Below are positions 44,209 to 52,605 of a stretch of DNA of 53,165 bases, piece after piece. The stretch's first letter is position 1, and each line of letters begins with the position of its first letter. The stretch covers positions 1-53,165 of the forward strand of contig NZ_JACBGN010000017.1 of NCBI RefSeq assembly GCF_013401435.1, in the 5' to 3' direction. The notes below the pieces were generated by a model, which had not been told where the DNA came from, did not search any database, and worked only from the letters and a program-made list of their open reading frames with translations. The stretch is from Streptomyces sp. BR123. Its GTDB lineage: Bacteria > Actinomycetota > Actinomycetes > Streptomycetales > Streptomycetaceae. Made by a program: the position numbers and the translations under genes.

Positions 44209-44601
44209 ATGAGCACCGAAACCACCGCATCGGTGTCCACCCACATCCTGGACACCAGCGTCGGCCGCCCCGCCGAGGGCGTCGCCGTCTCGCTCACGGC
44301 CCGCAGCGGCCGCGACGCCGAGTGGACGGCCCTGGGCGGCTCGGCCACCGACGCCGACGGGCGTTGCAAGGACCTGCCGGCATTGCCGGAGGGCACCACC
44401 CACGTACGCCTCGACTTCGACACCGAGGCGTACTTCGCCAAGAAGCAAGCCGCCGAGGCGCAGCAGGACGCCCCCCGCGTAAGGGACAGCGGTGCGTTCT
44501 TCCCCGAGGTGACCGTCACGTTCGCGGTCGACCCGGGTGAGCACTACCACGTACCGCTGCTGCTCAACCCGTTCGGCTACTCCGTTTACCGAGGGAGCTA
44601 G
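44209..44601 (+). CDS. uraH: 5-hydroxyisourate hydrolase (transthyretin-like)
   Basis: 130 residues. VSTHILDTSVGRPAEGV at the N-terminus (first His), HVRLDFDTEAYF, HYHVPLLLNPFGYSVYRGS at the C-terminus: the YRGS tail is the family signature, with catalytic His residues at both ends and Arg in the middle. Hydrolyses 5-hydroxyisourate made by urate oxidase. A five- to ten-residue Ala/Gln insertion (KKQAAEAQQDAPRV) is present before FFPEV. Confidence 0.94.
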   Translation: MSTETTASVSTHILDTSVGRPAEGVAVSLTARSGRDAEWTALGGSATDADGRCKDLPALPEGTTHVRLDFDTEAYFAKKQAAEAQQDAPRVRDSGAFFPEVTVTFAVDPGEHYHVPLLLNPFGYSVYRGS

Positions 44602-44607
44602 CAGACC

Positions 44608-45531
44608 ATGCCCACGATTCTCGGCCAGAACCAGTACGGCAAAGCAGAGAACCGCGTCGTCAGGATCACGCGGGACGGCGACACCCACCACATCAAGGAC
44701 CTGAACGTCTCGGTCGCCCTCTCCGGCGACATGGACGACGTCCACTACTCCGGCTCGAACGCGAACGTCCTGCCGACGGACACGACCAAGAACACGGTGT
44801 ACGCGTTCGCCAAGGAGTACGGCATCGAGTCCGCCGAGCAGTTCGGCATCCACCTGGCCCGCTGGTTCGTGGGCAGCCAGGAGCCGATCTCCCGGGCGCG
44901 CATCCGCATCGAGGAGTACGCCTGGGAGCGGATCCAGACCTCGGACGCGAACTCCAGGTTCATCGGCGCCGACGAGGTCAAGCACTCCTTCGTCCGCAAG
45001 GGCCAGGAGACCCGCGTCACCCAGGTCACGTACGACGGCAGCGACTGGGAGGTCATCTCCGGCCTCAAGGACCTGATCGTCATGAACTCCACGAACTCCG
45101 AGTTCTGGGGGTACGTGAAGGACAAGTACACGACCCTCCAGGAGGCGTACGACCGCATCCTGGCCACCCAGGTGTCGGGCCGCTGGCGGTTCAACTGGAC
45201 CGACGACGAGCAGCGGATGCCCAACTGGGAGAAGTCCTACGAGGCGACGAAGAAGCACATGCTGGAGGCCTTCGCGGAGACCTACTCCCTCTCCCTGCAG
45301 CAGACGCTGTACCAGATGGGCTCGCGCATCATCAACCACCGCCCGGAGATCGACGAGGTCCGCTTCTCGCTCCCGAACAAGCACCACTTCCTCGTCGACC
45401 TGGAGCCCTTCGGCCTCAAGAACGAGAACGAGGTGTACTTCGCCGCGGACCGCCCTTACGGCCTGATCGAGGCAACGATCCTGCGGGACGGCGCCGACGC
45501 GCGCATCCCGGTGGACCTGACCAACCTCTAG
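44608..45531 (+). CDS. pucL: Urate oxidase (uricase)
   Basis: 307 residues. Cofactor-free oxidation of urate to 5-hydroxyisourate with release of H2O2. QNQYGKAENRVVRI has the catalytic Lys; LPTDTTKNTVYAFAKEYG has the catalytic Thr; QTLYQMGSRII and SLPNKHHFLVDL near the end are standard. Third gene of the operon, six bases after uraH. Its peroxide gives a reason for the catalase sharing the same operator. Confidence 0.95.
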   Translation: MPTILGQNQYGKAENRVVRITRDGDTHHIKDLNVSVALSGDMDDVHYSGSNANVLPTDTTKNTVYAFAKEYGIESAEQFGIHLARWFVGSQEPISRARIRIEEYAWERIQTSDANSRFIGADEVKHSFVRKGQETRVTQVTYDGSDWEVISGLKDLIVMNSTNSEFWGYVKDKYTTLQEAYDRILATQVSGRWRFNWTDDEQRMPNWEKSYEATKKHMLEAFAETYSLSLQQTLYQMGSRIINHRPEIDEVRFSLPNKHHFLVDLEPFGLKNENEVYFAADRPYGLIEATILRDGADARIPVDLTNL

Positions 45532-45549
45532 GCCCGGCCGGCACCCGGT

Positions 45550-45579
45550 GTCCCGGGGGCCCCGCAGTGGCCCCGGGAC
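45550..45579 (+). terminator. Hairpin after urate oxidase
   Basis: GTCCCGGGGGCC pairs with GGCCCCGGGAC across a seven-base loop, about 18 bp after the stop. Confidence 0.65.
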
Positions 45580-45745
45580 CCGGCCCTCCGGATCCACCCG
45601 CAACACCTTCGAACTTTCCGAACTCGGCACCCGGAGCATCACACGGGGCGGCAGTACTGTCAGCTGCCAGGCCCCCGGTTTCGGCACTCAAATCCCCTGG
45701 GTCCTGCCGTGCCCGCACCGCCACCGAAAGCACGAGGAAGCTCCC

Positions 45746-47140
45746 ATGGCAGCCACTGACAGCGAGACCCGGCGCACCGTCATCGAGAACTGTGCGATCG
45801 CGACCGTCGACGCGAACGACACCGAGTACGCCTCCGGGCACATCGTCATCGCCGGGAACAGGATCGAGGCCGTCGGCGCGGGCGACGCCCCCGGGAACCT
45901 CGCCGACGTCGTACGCCGCATCGACGGCACGGGCCACCTCGTGACCCCCGGTCTGGTCAACACGCACCACCACTTCTACCAGTGGATCACCCGCGGCCTG
46001 GCCACCGACCACAACCTCTTCAACTGGCTCGTCGCCCTGTACCCGACCTGGGCGCGCATCGACGAGCAGATGGCGTACTCGGCCGCGCAGGGCTCCCTGG
46101 CCGCGATGGCGCGCGGCGGTGTCACCACCGCGATGGACCACCACTACGTGTACCCCAAGGGGGCCGGCGACCTCTCGGGGGCGATCGTCCGCGCCGCGTC
46201 CGAGATGGGCGTCCGCTTCACCCTGGCCCGCGGCTCCATGGACCGCAGCGAGAAGGACGGCGGCCTGCCGCCGGACCACGCCGTCGAGACCCTCGAAGGA
46301 GCCCTCGCCGACACCGAGGCGACCGTCAAGAAGTTCCACGACGGGTCCTTCGACTCGATGACCCAGGTCGCCGTCGCCCCGTGCTCCCCCTTCTCGGCCT
46401 CCACCGAACTGCTCAGGCAGGGCGCCGAGCTGGCGCGCCGCCTCGGCGTGCGCATGCACACCCACGGCAGCGAGACGGTCGAGGAGGAGAAGTTCTGCCA
46501 CGAACTCTTCGGCATGGGCCCGACCGACTACTTCGAGTCCACCGGCTGGCTCGGCGAGGACGTGTGGATGGCGCACAGCGTCCACATGAACGACTCCGAC
46601 ATCGCCGCCTTCGCCCGCACCAGGACCGGTGTCGCGCACTGCCCGTCCTCCAACGCCCGCCTGGCCGCCGGCATCGCCCGCGTCCCGGACATGCTCGCCG
46701 CCGGCGTCCCGGTCGGCCTCGGCGTGGACGGCACCGCCTCCAACGAGTCCGGCGAGCTGCACACCGAGCTGCGCAACGCGCTGCTGATCAACCGTCTGAA
46801 CCCGGTGCACCGCGAGGCCGCGCTGAACGCCCGCCAGTCGCTGCGCCTCGGTACGTACGGCGGCGCGCAGGTCCTCGGCCGCGCCGACAACATCGGCTCC
46901 CTGGAGGTCGGCAAGCTCGCCGACCTGGTGCTGTGGAACCTCAGCACGTTCCTGCACTCCTCGATCGCCGACCCGGTCACCGCCCTCGTCTTCGGCGCGG
47001 CCGCCCCGGTCACCGCGTCGTTCGTCAACGGCAGGCAGATCGTCGAGAACAACCGGCTGCTCACCGCGGACGAGGACGCCATCGCCCGCTCCACGCGGGA
47101 CGAGGCCCAGCGCCTCGCGCGCATCGCCGCGCAGGGCTGA
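45746..47140 (+). CDS. 8-oxoguanine deaminase-like amidohydrolase
   Basis: 464 residues of the cytosine/guanine deaminase-type amidohydrolases. Metal ligands in VNTHHHFYQWITRG near 72 and MHTHGSETVEE near 238; MAHSVHMND near 275; GVDGTASNESG near 330 (metal Asp). The QWITRGL/SNESGEL wording is that of 8-oxoguanine deaminases (also called hydroxydechloroatrazine hydrolase-like). It deaminates an oxidised purine, giving a product that can flow to urate. ATG 45746 follows GAGGAAG. Separated from the urate oxidase by a hairpin. Confidence 0.88.
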   Translation: MAATDSETRRTVIENCAIATVDANDTEYASGHIVIAGNRIEAVGAGDAPGNLADVVRRIDGTGHLVTPGLVNTHHHFYQWITRGLATDHNLFNWLVALYPTWARIDEQMAYSAAQGSLAAMARGGVTTAMDHHYVYPKGAGDLSGAIVRAASEMGVRFTLARGSMDRSEKDGGLPPDHAVETLEGALADTEATVKKFHDGSFDSMTQVAVAPCSPFSASTELLRQGAELARRLGVRMHTHGSETVEEEKFCHELFGMGPTDYFESTGWLGEDVWMAHSVHMNDSDIAAFARTRTGVAHCPSSNARLAAGIARVPDMLAAGVPVGLGVDGTASNESGELHTELRNALLINRLNPVHREAALNARQSLRLGTYGGAQVLGRADNIGSLEVGKLADLVLWNLSTFLHSSIADPVTALVFGAAAPVTASFVNGRQIVENNRLLTADEDAIARSTRDEAQRLARIAAQG

Positions 47141-47183
47141 ACCCCCACCGGCTCCGGCCGGGGGGGACGGCCCCCGGCCGGCG

Positions 47184-47210
47184 GCCGCGGACCCGAGCGG
47201 GGTCCGCGGC
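47184..47210 (+). terminator. Hairpin after the deaminase gene
   Basis: GCCGCGGACCC (47184-47194) pairs with GGGTCCGCGGC (47200-47210), five-base loop. Confidence 0.7.
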
Positions 47211-47419
47211 TCCCGTTCCCGGGCGGCACCGACGGCTTGCCCGAGGTGCCCCCGGGGTCGGTGACGGCGGCGCTTGCCACCGCCTGACCTGACGCGCGTA
47301 CGGCGGAACGACTCGGGCGAATCGTTTCTGCGCTTCTCTTCTTTCGACGTGCACCGCTTTCACACCACCTCCTTGACACCCACGTCCCCGCCGACGTGTC
47401 CAACCGACCGGAGGAAGCC

Positions 47420-48811
47420 GTGGCCCAGGCGCCCAGGTTTCGCAAAGATGCAGTCGCAGTACCGGGGGAGAAGCATCCGGTCGACGAGACCCCGCCCCCG
47501 CTGAAGACGTTCACCAGCGGCCTCCAGCACGTGGCCGCCATGTACGCCGGCGTCGTCGCCCCACCCATGATCGTCGGCCCGGCCGTCGGACTCTCCGCCG
47601 AGGACACCGCCTTCCTGATGGGCGCCTCCCTCTTCACCGCCGGCCTCGCCACCCTGCTCCAGACCCTCGGCTTCTGGCGCATCGGAGCCAAGCTCCCCTT
47701 CGTCAACGGGGTCTCCTTCGCCGGCGTCACCCCGATGATCGCCATCGGCAAGGACCAGGGCGCCGACGCCGTCCCCGTCATCTTCGGCGCGATCATCATC
47801 GCCGGACTGCTCGGCTTCCTGGCCGCCCCCTACTTCGGCAGGCTCGTCCGCCTCTTCCCGCCGGTGGTCACCGGCACGGTCATCACCCTCATCGGCGTCT
47901 CCCTCCTGCCGGTCGCCTTCAACTGGTCCCAGGGCGGCAACCGCAACGCCGCCGACTACGGCTCCGTGCAGAACATCGGCATGGCCGCCGCCACCCTCCT
48001 CGTGGTCCTGCTGCTCCGCAAACTGCTGCGCGGCTTCCTCCAGCAGATCTCCATCCTGCTCGGCCTGGCCGCCGGCACCCTCGCCGCGATCCCGCTCGGC
48101 ATGGTGGACACCGAGGCCCTGCGCACCGCCGACCTGGTCGGCTTCCCCGCGCCCTTCCACTTCGGCGCCCCGCAGTTCCAGGTCGCCGCGATCGTCTCCA
48201 TGTGCATCGTGATGCTCGTCTGCATGACCGAGTCCACCGCCGACATCCTGGCCCTCGGCAGGATCGTCGACCGGCCGGCGGACGCCCGGACCATCGAGGG
48301 CGGGCTGCGCGCCGACGCCCTCGGCAGCGCGCTGAGCCCCCTGTTCAACGGGTTCATGTGCAGCGCCTTCGCCCAGAACATCGGGCTCGTGGCCATGACC
48401 AAGGTGCGCAGCCGGTTCGTCGTCGCCGCGGGCGGAGGCATCCTGATCCTGCTCGGCCTGTGCCCCCTGGCCGCCTCGGTCATCGGCGTGGTCCCGCTGC
48501 CGGTCCTCGGCGGCGCCGGCATCGTGCTCTTCGGGTCGGTCGCGGCCAGCGGCATCCAGACCCTGGCGGGCGCGGCCATGGAACGCGGCGAGAACGCACT
48601 GATCGTCGCCGCGTCGGTCGGCGTGGGCCTGATCCCGATCGCCGCCCCGGACTTCTACCACGCCTTCCCCAAGGACCTGCTCGTCGTCCTGGACTCCGGC
48701 ATCAGCACCGGCTGCGTGGCGGCCATCCTCCTCAACCTGGCCTTCAACCACCTCGGCCACCGGCGGACCGGGGCCGCCGAGGGCTGCCCGGAGCCGGTGC
48801 CCGCGCAGTGA
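47420..48811 (+). CDS. NCS2-family xanthine/urate/uracil permease
   Basis: 463 residues, about 12-14 membrane helices. FTSGLQHVAAMYAGVVAPPMI near residue 40 carries the QH motif of NCS2 helix 1; SVQNIGMAAATLL and MTESTADILALG (helix 8 Glu) and GFMCSAFAQNIGLVAMT (Q-N of helix 10) are substrate-site signatures of xanthine/urate carriers. GTG 47420 is chosen for its GGAGGAA; GTG 47396 is upstream in frame. Likely imports the purine degraded by the preceding genes. Confidence 0.92.
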   Translation: MAQAPRFRKDAVAVPGEKHPVDETPPPLKTFTSGLQHVAAMYAGVVAPPMIVGPAVGLSAEDTAFLMGASLFTAGLATLLQTLGFWRIGAKLPFVNGVSFAGVTPMIAIGKDQGADAVPVIFGAIIIAGLLGFLAAPYFGRLVRLFPPVVTGTVITLIGVSLLPVAFNWSQGGNRNAADYGSVQNIGMAAATLLVVLLLRKLLRGFLQQISILLGLAAGTLAAIPLGMVDTEALRTADLVGFPAPFHFGAPQFQVAAIVSMCIVMLVCMTESTADILALGRIVDRPADARTIEGGLRADALGSALSPLFNGFMCSAFAQNIGLVAMTKVRSRFVVAAGGGILILLGLCPLAASVIGVVPLPVLGGAGIVLFGSVAASGIQTLAGAAMERGENALIVAASVGVGLIPIAAPDFYHAFPKDLLVVLDSGISTGCVAAILLNLAFNHLGHRRTGAAEGCPEPVPAQ

Positions 48812-48847
48812 ACCCTGTCCGGTGCGGCGCCGGTGCGCCGAAGGTGC

Positions 48848-48876
48848 GCACGCCACCCGCTGAGGGAGTGGCGTGC
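48848..48876. terminator. Bidirectional hairpin between permease and convergent gene
   Basis: GCACGCCAC (48848-48856) pairs with GTGGCGTGC (48868-48876), between two convergent genes. Confidence 0.65.
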
Positions 48877-48938
48877 CCACCCGTCGGCGCGCCGGCGCCG
48901 CACCGTGCCGCGTACGGGGGCGGCGCGGACTCCCGGCC

Positions 48939-49436
48939 TCAGCCCTGATCCGGGGCGAAACCGCGCCGGACGGCCGTGATGGCGGCGAGGAGACCGGACA
49001 CGGAGCAGTCCAGGCGGGCGCCCGCCACGGGATCGAAGTCGCGGACGCTCCCGGCCGCGCCGGCGATGTCCGACGGGGGGAAGCTCCAGCCTTCCAGGAC
49101 GCGGCTCCAACCCGCCTCCACCCGGGCCCGCACGCCGTCCTCGGAGGCCACCCGCAGCCAGCCCGTGTACTGGTCGGAGAAGTCGAAGGGCAGGAACGCC
49201 GTCCCGCCGGCCCGCCCAGGTATCCCCGCCACCTGCTCCTCCCACTGTTCGAGGAGCCTTGCGATCCGCCGGGTGAGGTCCCCGCGCGCCGTCGGGGCGT
49301 CATCGACGGACAGGTAGTACGAGTCGCACACCTGCCGCCACGCGCCGAGCCGCAGGAGCAGGTCGCCGCCGCGCCCGCGTCGGCCGTCGGTGCGTTCGAA
49401 GTGCAGTGCGACACGGTCCACACCGGAGAGCCTCAC
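48939..49436 (-). CDS. Hypothetical protein
   Basis: About 165 residues from GTG 49436 (longer starts up to 49607 exist, but the upstream part is Arg/Ala filler). Contains VRLSGVDRVALHFERTDG, CDSYYLSVDDAPTARGDL, FLPFDFSDQYTGWLRV and CSVSGLLAAITAVRRGF. It is rich in aromatic residues, soluble, with no signal peptide. I do not recognise the family; similar proteins seem confined to Streptomyces. No ribosome site close to the chosen start. Confidence 0.6.
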   Translation of the reverse strand: MRLSGVDRVALHFERTDGRRGRGGDLLLRLGAWRQVCDSYYLSVDDAPTARGDLTRRIARLLEQWEEQVAGIPGRAGGTAFLPFDFSDQYTGWLRVASEDGVRARVEAGWSRVLEGWSFPPSDIAGAAGSVRDFDPVAGARLDCSVSGLLAAITAVRRGFAPDQG

Positions 49437-49665
49437 CGTGCCGGAGGCACCACCGCGTGCCGGAGCCGACCGGACCGCCCGGCGCCCGCCCCCCGCGCAC
49501 GGGGCCGGGCAGTGCCTCCGGTTCCGAGACGGCCGCCGTGCGCAGGCTCCGCTCGATGTGCTCCACGACCTCCGAGCCGATCTCCCGCCGGACCGACTCC
49601 CCCTCACCCCGCGCGGAGGGGCGGATCGTCTCGACGGCCGCGGACGGCGCTGCTATGCAAGGGAG

Positions 49666-50298
49666 GTGACTGATGACCCGATAGCCGACGCCCCCTTCGA
49701 CGCGCTCCTCTGCGACTTCGACAACGTGATCCGCTTCTACGATCCGGGTCTGCTCCCGGAGCTGGAGCGGCGGGCCGGACTGGCAGCGGGCACGACCGCG
49801 CAGGTGGCCTTCGCGCCCGGCCGGGACCTGCCGCTGCTCCTGGGCGAGATCACCAAGCGGCAGTGGGTGGAGTCCATCGTGCTGGGCCTGACCGAGTGCG
49901 TGCCGGAGCCGGTCGCCCGCGAGTTGGGCACGGCGTTCGCCGAGCTGCCGTTCCGGGCCGACGAGGCGGTGGTGGCGCTGCTCCGCCGCGTACGGGCGCA
50001 CATGCCCCTGGTGCTCGTGACGAACGCGACCGAGGAACTGGAGGCGGACCTGGTGACGCTGGGGCTGGCGGACCTCGCGCACCACGTCGTCAGCAGTGCC
50101 CGGGTGGGAGTCGCCAAGCCGGACCGCCGGATCTACGAGATCGCGGCCGAACGGGCCGGTGTCGCCGTGCAGCGCTGCCTGTTCGTCGACGACCGGGCCG
50201 AGAACGTCGAGGCCGCGGTCGCGATCGGCATGACGGGCGTGCACTACCGCGAACTCGCCGACCTCAGTGCGGTGCTGGGCTTCCTGCCGCCCGGCTGA
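49666..50298 (+). CDS. HAD-superfamily hydrolase
   Basis: 210 residues. Motif I DALLCDFDNVIRFYD (nucleophile Asp and D+2), motif II LVTNATEELE, motif III Lys in VGVAKPDRRIYEIAAERAG, motif IV CLFVDDRAENVEAA: a complete set for a phosphatase with a helical cap. In motif I the second Asp is followed by Asn, not Gly, a common variant. GTG 49666 overlaps its own GGGAGG, so the exact start is uncertain. Substrate unknown. Confidence 0.85.
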   Translation: MTDDPIADAPFDALLCDFDNVIRFYDPGLLPELERRAGLAAGTTAQVAFAPGRDLPLLLGEITKRQWVESIVLGLTECVPEPVARELGTAFAELPFRADEAVVALLRRVRAHMPLVLVTNATEELEADLVTLGLADLAHHVVSSARVGVAKPDRRIYEIAAERAGVAVQRCLFVDDRAENVEAAVAIGMTGVHYRELADLSAVLGFLPPG

Positions 50299-50443
50299 CA
50301 TCGCGGCCGCGGGCGCGCGCACAGCCCCGTTGCCCGTTTCCCCCGGTGGACGCCCGACCGACCGCGGGGCTGCGGGACCGCGGGCACCGGGACCGCGGGG
50401 CGCCCGTCGCGCCTCGTGCTCAGCCCCGCGCGGAGCCGTGGGG

Positions 50444-51094
50444 CTACCGGGCGTCCCCGGCAGCGCCGACGTCGGTACCGGTACGGGTACCGGACTCCGC
50501 CGGTCCCTGCCACAGCATCAGGTTGCTCATCAGTTCCGCCTGTTCGACGGCGTCGTCGAGGGCGTGGTGGGTGTGGCGGCGGCGGGAGCGGAGCTCGGCC
50601 GGCATCCGGCCCTTGACGGCGGCGCGCAGCGGGACCCGCGCCTTCGCCGCGTACAGGGTCTTCATGTCCAGGCAGCCGGAGTGTCCGAAGGGGCTGTCGC
50701 CACCGAACCGCATGAGGTACCAGTACAGGAAGGTCCAGTCGAAGGAGGCCGGATAGCCGCACATCACCGGCTGCGCCCCGGCGGTCTCGGCCACCGCGCG
50801 CACCCACCCGCGGAAGGCGGCCATGGCCGCGCCCGGGTCGGTGCCCTCCCGCAGCAGCCGGTCCCGGTCCAGGCCGCTGACGGCCAGGGCCTCCGGGTCG
50901 TACCGGTCGCTGATCGGCCGCAGTTCGCGGTAGAAGGTCCGCTGCTCGGGGTCGGCGGCCGTGTACACGGTGCCGTCCTGCCGTCCGGCGACGGCGGCAC
51001 CGAAACTGATCATGGAGTAGGGGCCGGGGATCGGGCCGTCGGCCTCGATGTCGACGGAGATGTAGATGCTGGGACGTGCGGTGCGGGCTGCCAT
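50444..51094 (-). CDS. 3'-5' exonuclease-type protein (DEDDh)
   Basis: 216 residues. Exo I YISVDIEADGPIPGPYSMI has D-x-E; middle Asp in YPASFDWTFLYWYLMRF; Exo III HHALDDAVEQAEL has the His and final Asp. It resembles the RNase T/DnaQ fold as found in small actinobacterial exonucleases. Substrate, DNA or RNA, is not readable. ATG 51094; downstream of the SGNH gene by 50 bp but probably independent. Confidence 0.82.
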   Translation of the reverse strand: MAARTARPSIYISVDIEADGPIPGPYSMISFGAAVAGRQDGTVYTAADPEQRTFYRELRPISDRYDPEALAVSGLDRDRLLREGTDPGAAMAAFRGWVRAVAETAGAQPVMCGYPASFDWTFLYWYLMRFGGDSPFGHSGCLDMKTLYAAKARVPLRAAVKGRMPAELRSRRRHTHHALDDAVEQAELMSNLMLWQGPAESGTRTGTDVGAAGDAR

Positions 51095-51144
51095 GCGCCG
51101 AGCATGCCAGCCCGCACCGCGGAAGATCACCCGGATTTCGGGTC

Positions 51145-52359
51145 CTACGGGACCGGGGTGAGGTACATGCCGGTCTGGTCCGCGCCGGCGGTGTTCTTGC
51201 AGCCGACGCTCGACGTGCCGCTCCGGCCGACGGCCAGGGCCAGGCAGCGGCCCAGCGCGAGCTGGCCGAAGTAGTTCGGGTGCATGGACTCCTGGACCGG
51301 CCCCTGCGTCTCGCTGCTGTCGATCCAGCGCGCCCACTCGCTGGTCTTCGCCGACGCCGGCGCCGCGGTGGTGACCTGCTTGCTCGCCTTGGCGCACACC
51401 TCGCGCCCCTGCATCATGTCCCGCAGGTCCAGGAACTGCACGCCCTTCTCCGCCGCGACCGCCTTGAGGCGGTTCGCGATCTGCGGGACGAGGGAGTCCC
51501 GCGCCCAGTCGGAGTCCCGGTTCCAGAAGGGGCAGCCGCCGGTGTTCAGGCGGCTCCAGTCGCTCTGGAGGTACCGGTTCTCCGCACCGCGCGGGATCGG
51601 CGACGGGTAGGACTGCAGCACGATGCGGTACGCGGAATCGCCGTAGCCGGCGGCGCGCATCACGGCCCGGATCTCGTCCACGGACTTGGCGACGTCCGCC
51701 ATCACGCCGTCGATCCTCTGGTCCACGCCGTACTGCTGGTCGTCGTGGCAGTACGAGTTCCAGATCACGAAGTCGAGCGCGCAGTCCTTGATGATGTCGG
51801 CGAAGCCGAGGTCGTTGCCTCCGATGGACAGGGCTATGACCTTGACGTCGTTGCTCGCGGCGACGGCGGCGAGCCGGTCGGCCTGCGGGGCCTCGCCCTT
51901 GAAGGGGACGCCGCCGCTGACGGAGCGGAAGACGTTCGCGGTGGTGGCACCGGAGCAGGCCAGGTTGACGGCCACGTCGGCGATCGCCCCGGCGCTCTTG
52001 ACCTCGGCCGAGTCGGAGCGGTGGCATCCGCCCGCGGTGGCGCCGTATACCTTCGACGGGTCGTAGACGCTGCCGCTGACCCAGGCCCGGTCGGTGCCGG
52101 TGCGGTTGCCCGAGTTGGTGAGGCTGTTGCCCTTCCAGCGCCCGGCCTCGCCGGAGATGTAGCTGTCGCCCATGGACACCACGGCGGTGGGCCCGGTCCC
52201 GGGGGCGGCGGCCGCGGTCCCGGAGGGGGCGAGGACGAGTGCACCGGCGGCGAGCGGCAGGGCCAGCCCGGCCCCGGCCAGCCGTCGCACCCGACGGCGT
52301 GTCCTGTCCTTGCTGGCATAGCGGAATCCGGTCACGACGGAACTCCTGCGGTAGGCCAT
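51145..52359 (-). CDS. Secreted SGNH/GDSL esterase or lipase
   Basis: 404 residues. N-terminal basic stretch, hydrophobic core (LAGAGLALPLAAGALVLA) and an AAAA cleavage region mark a signal peptide (about 1-52); the RRVRRLAG start suits Sec or Tat export. Catalytic blocks: VVSMGDSYISGEAGR (nucleophile Ser), SIGGNDLGF (Gly, Asn) and ESMHPNYFGQ (His; the usual Asp is replaced by Ser-Met, as in the dyad type of the Streptomyces rimosus-like group). Several Cys suggest disulfides. An extracellular ester hydrolase; substrate unknown. Confidence 0.88.
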   Translation of the reverse strand: MAYRRSSVVTGFRYASKDRTRRRVRRLAGAGLALPLAAGALVLAPSGTAAAAPGTGPTAVVSMGDSYISGEAGRWKGNSLTNSGNRTGTDRAWVSGSVYDPSKVYGATAGGCHRSDSAEVKSAGAIADVAVNLACSGATTANVFRSVSGGVPFKGEAPQADRLAAVAASNDVKVIALSIGGNDLGFADIIKDCALDFVIWNSYCHDDQQYGVDQRIDGVMADVAKSVDEIRAVMRAAGYGDSAYRIVLQSYPSPIPRGAENRYLQSDWSRLNTGGCPFWNRDSDWARDSLVPQIANRLKAVAAEKGVQFLDLRDMMQGREVCAKASKQVTTAAPASAKTSEWARWIDSSETQGPVQESMHPNYFGQLALGRCLALAVGRSGTSSVGCKNTAGADQTGMYLTPVP

Positions 52360-52488
52360 GCCGGAGCCGGAGCGCGAGAGAACTCCGGGGCATGGCTGGG
52401 GAAGTGGGGGACACCGCCGGCCGGTGGCACGGGAAAGGTGACACGCACTGGCTTGTTACCGCTAGGTAGCCGCAGATTACGATGGCGT

Positions 52489-52506
52489 AACGACCGACCG
52501 GTCGTT
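52489..52506. promoter_or_regulatory. TetR-type palindrome upstream of the SGNH gene
   Basis: AACGACCG-AC-CGGTCGTT, perfect 8-bp arms, 130 bp upstream of the SGNH start. The ACGACCG/CGGTCGT form is typical of TetR-family sites, but no regulator gene lies next to it in this window. It could also serve a divergent promoter for the gene at 52606. Confidence 0.55.
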
Positions 52507-52605
52507 CGGCAGCCCCTGTTCCGCTTCGCGGGACGCGGAACTCCCCGCGCGCCGCCCCGCCGCGCCCGGTACGGTCACCCGACGGGACCAGAGGAGATAC
52601 GGGGG

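Noticed and set aside
49390..49665. Longer N-terminus for the HAD hydrolase
   Set aside because: The upstream codons are Arg/Pro-rich and antisense to the neighbouring hypothetical gene; the HAD motif starts shortly after GTG 49666.
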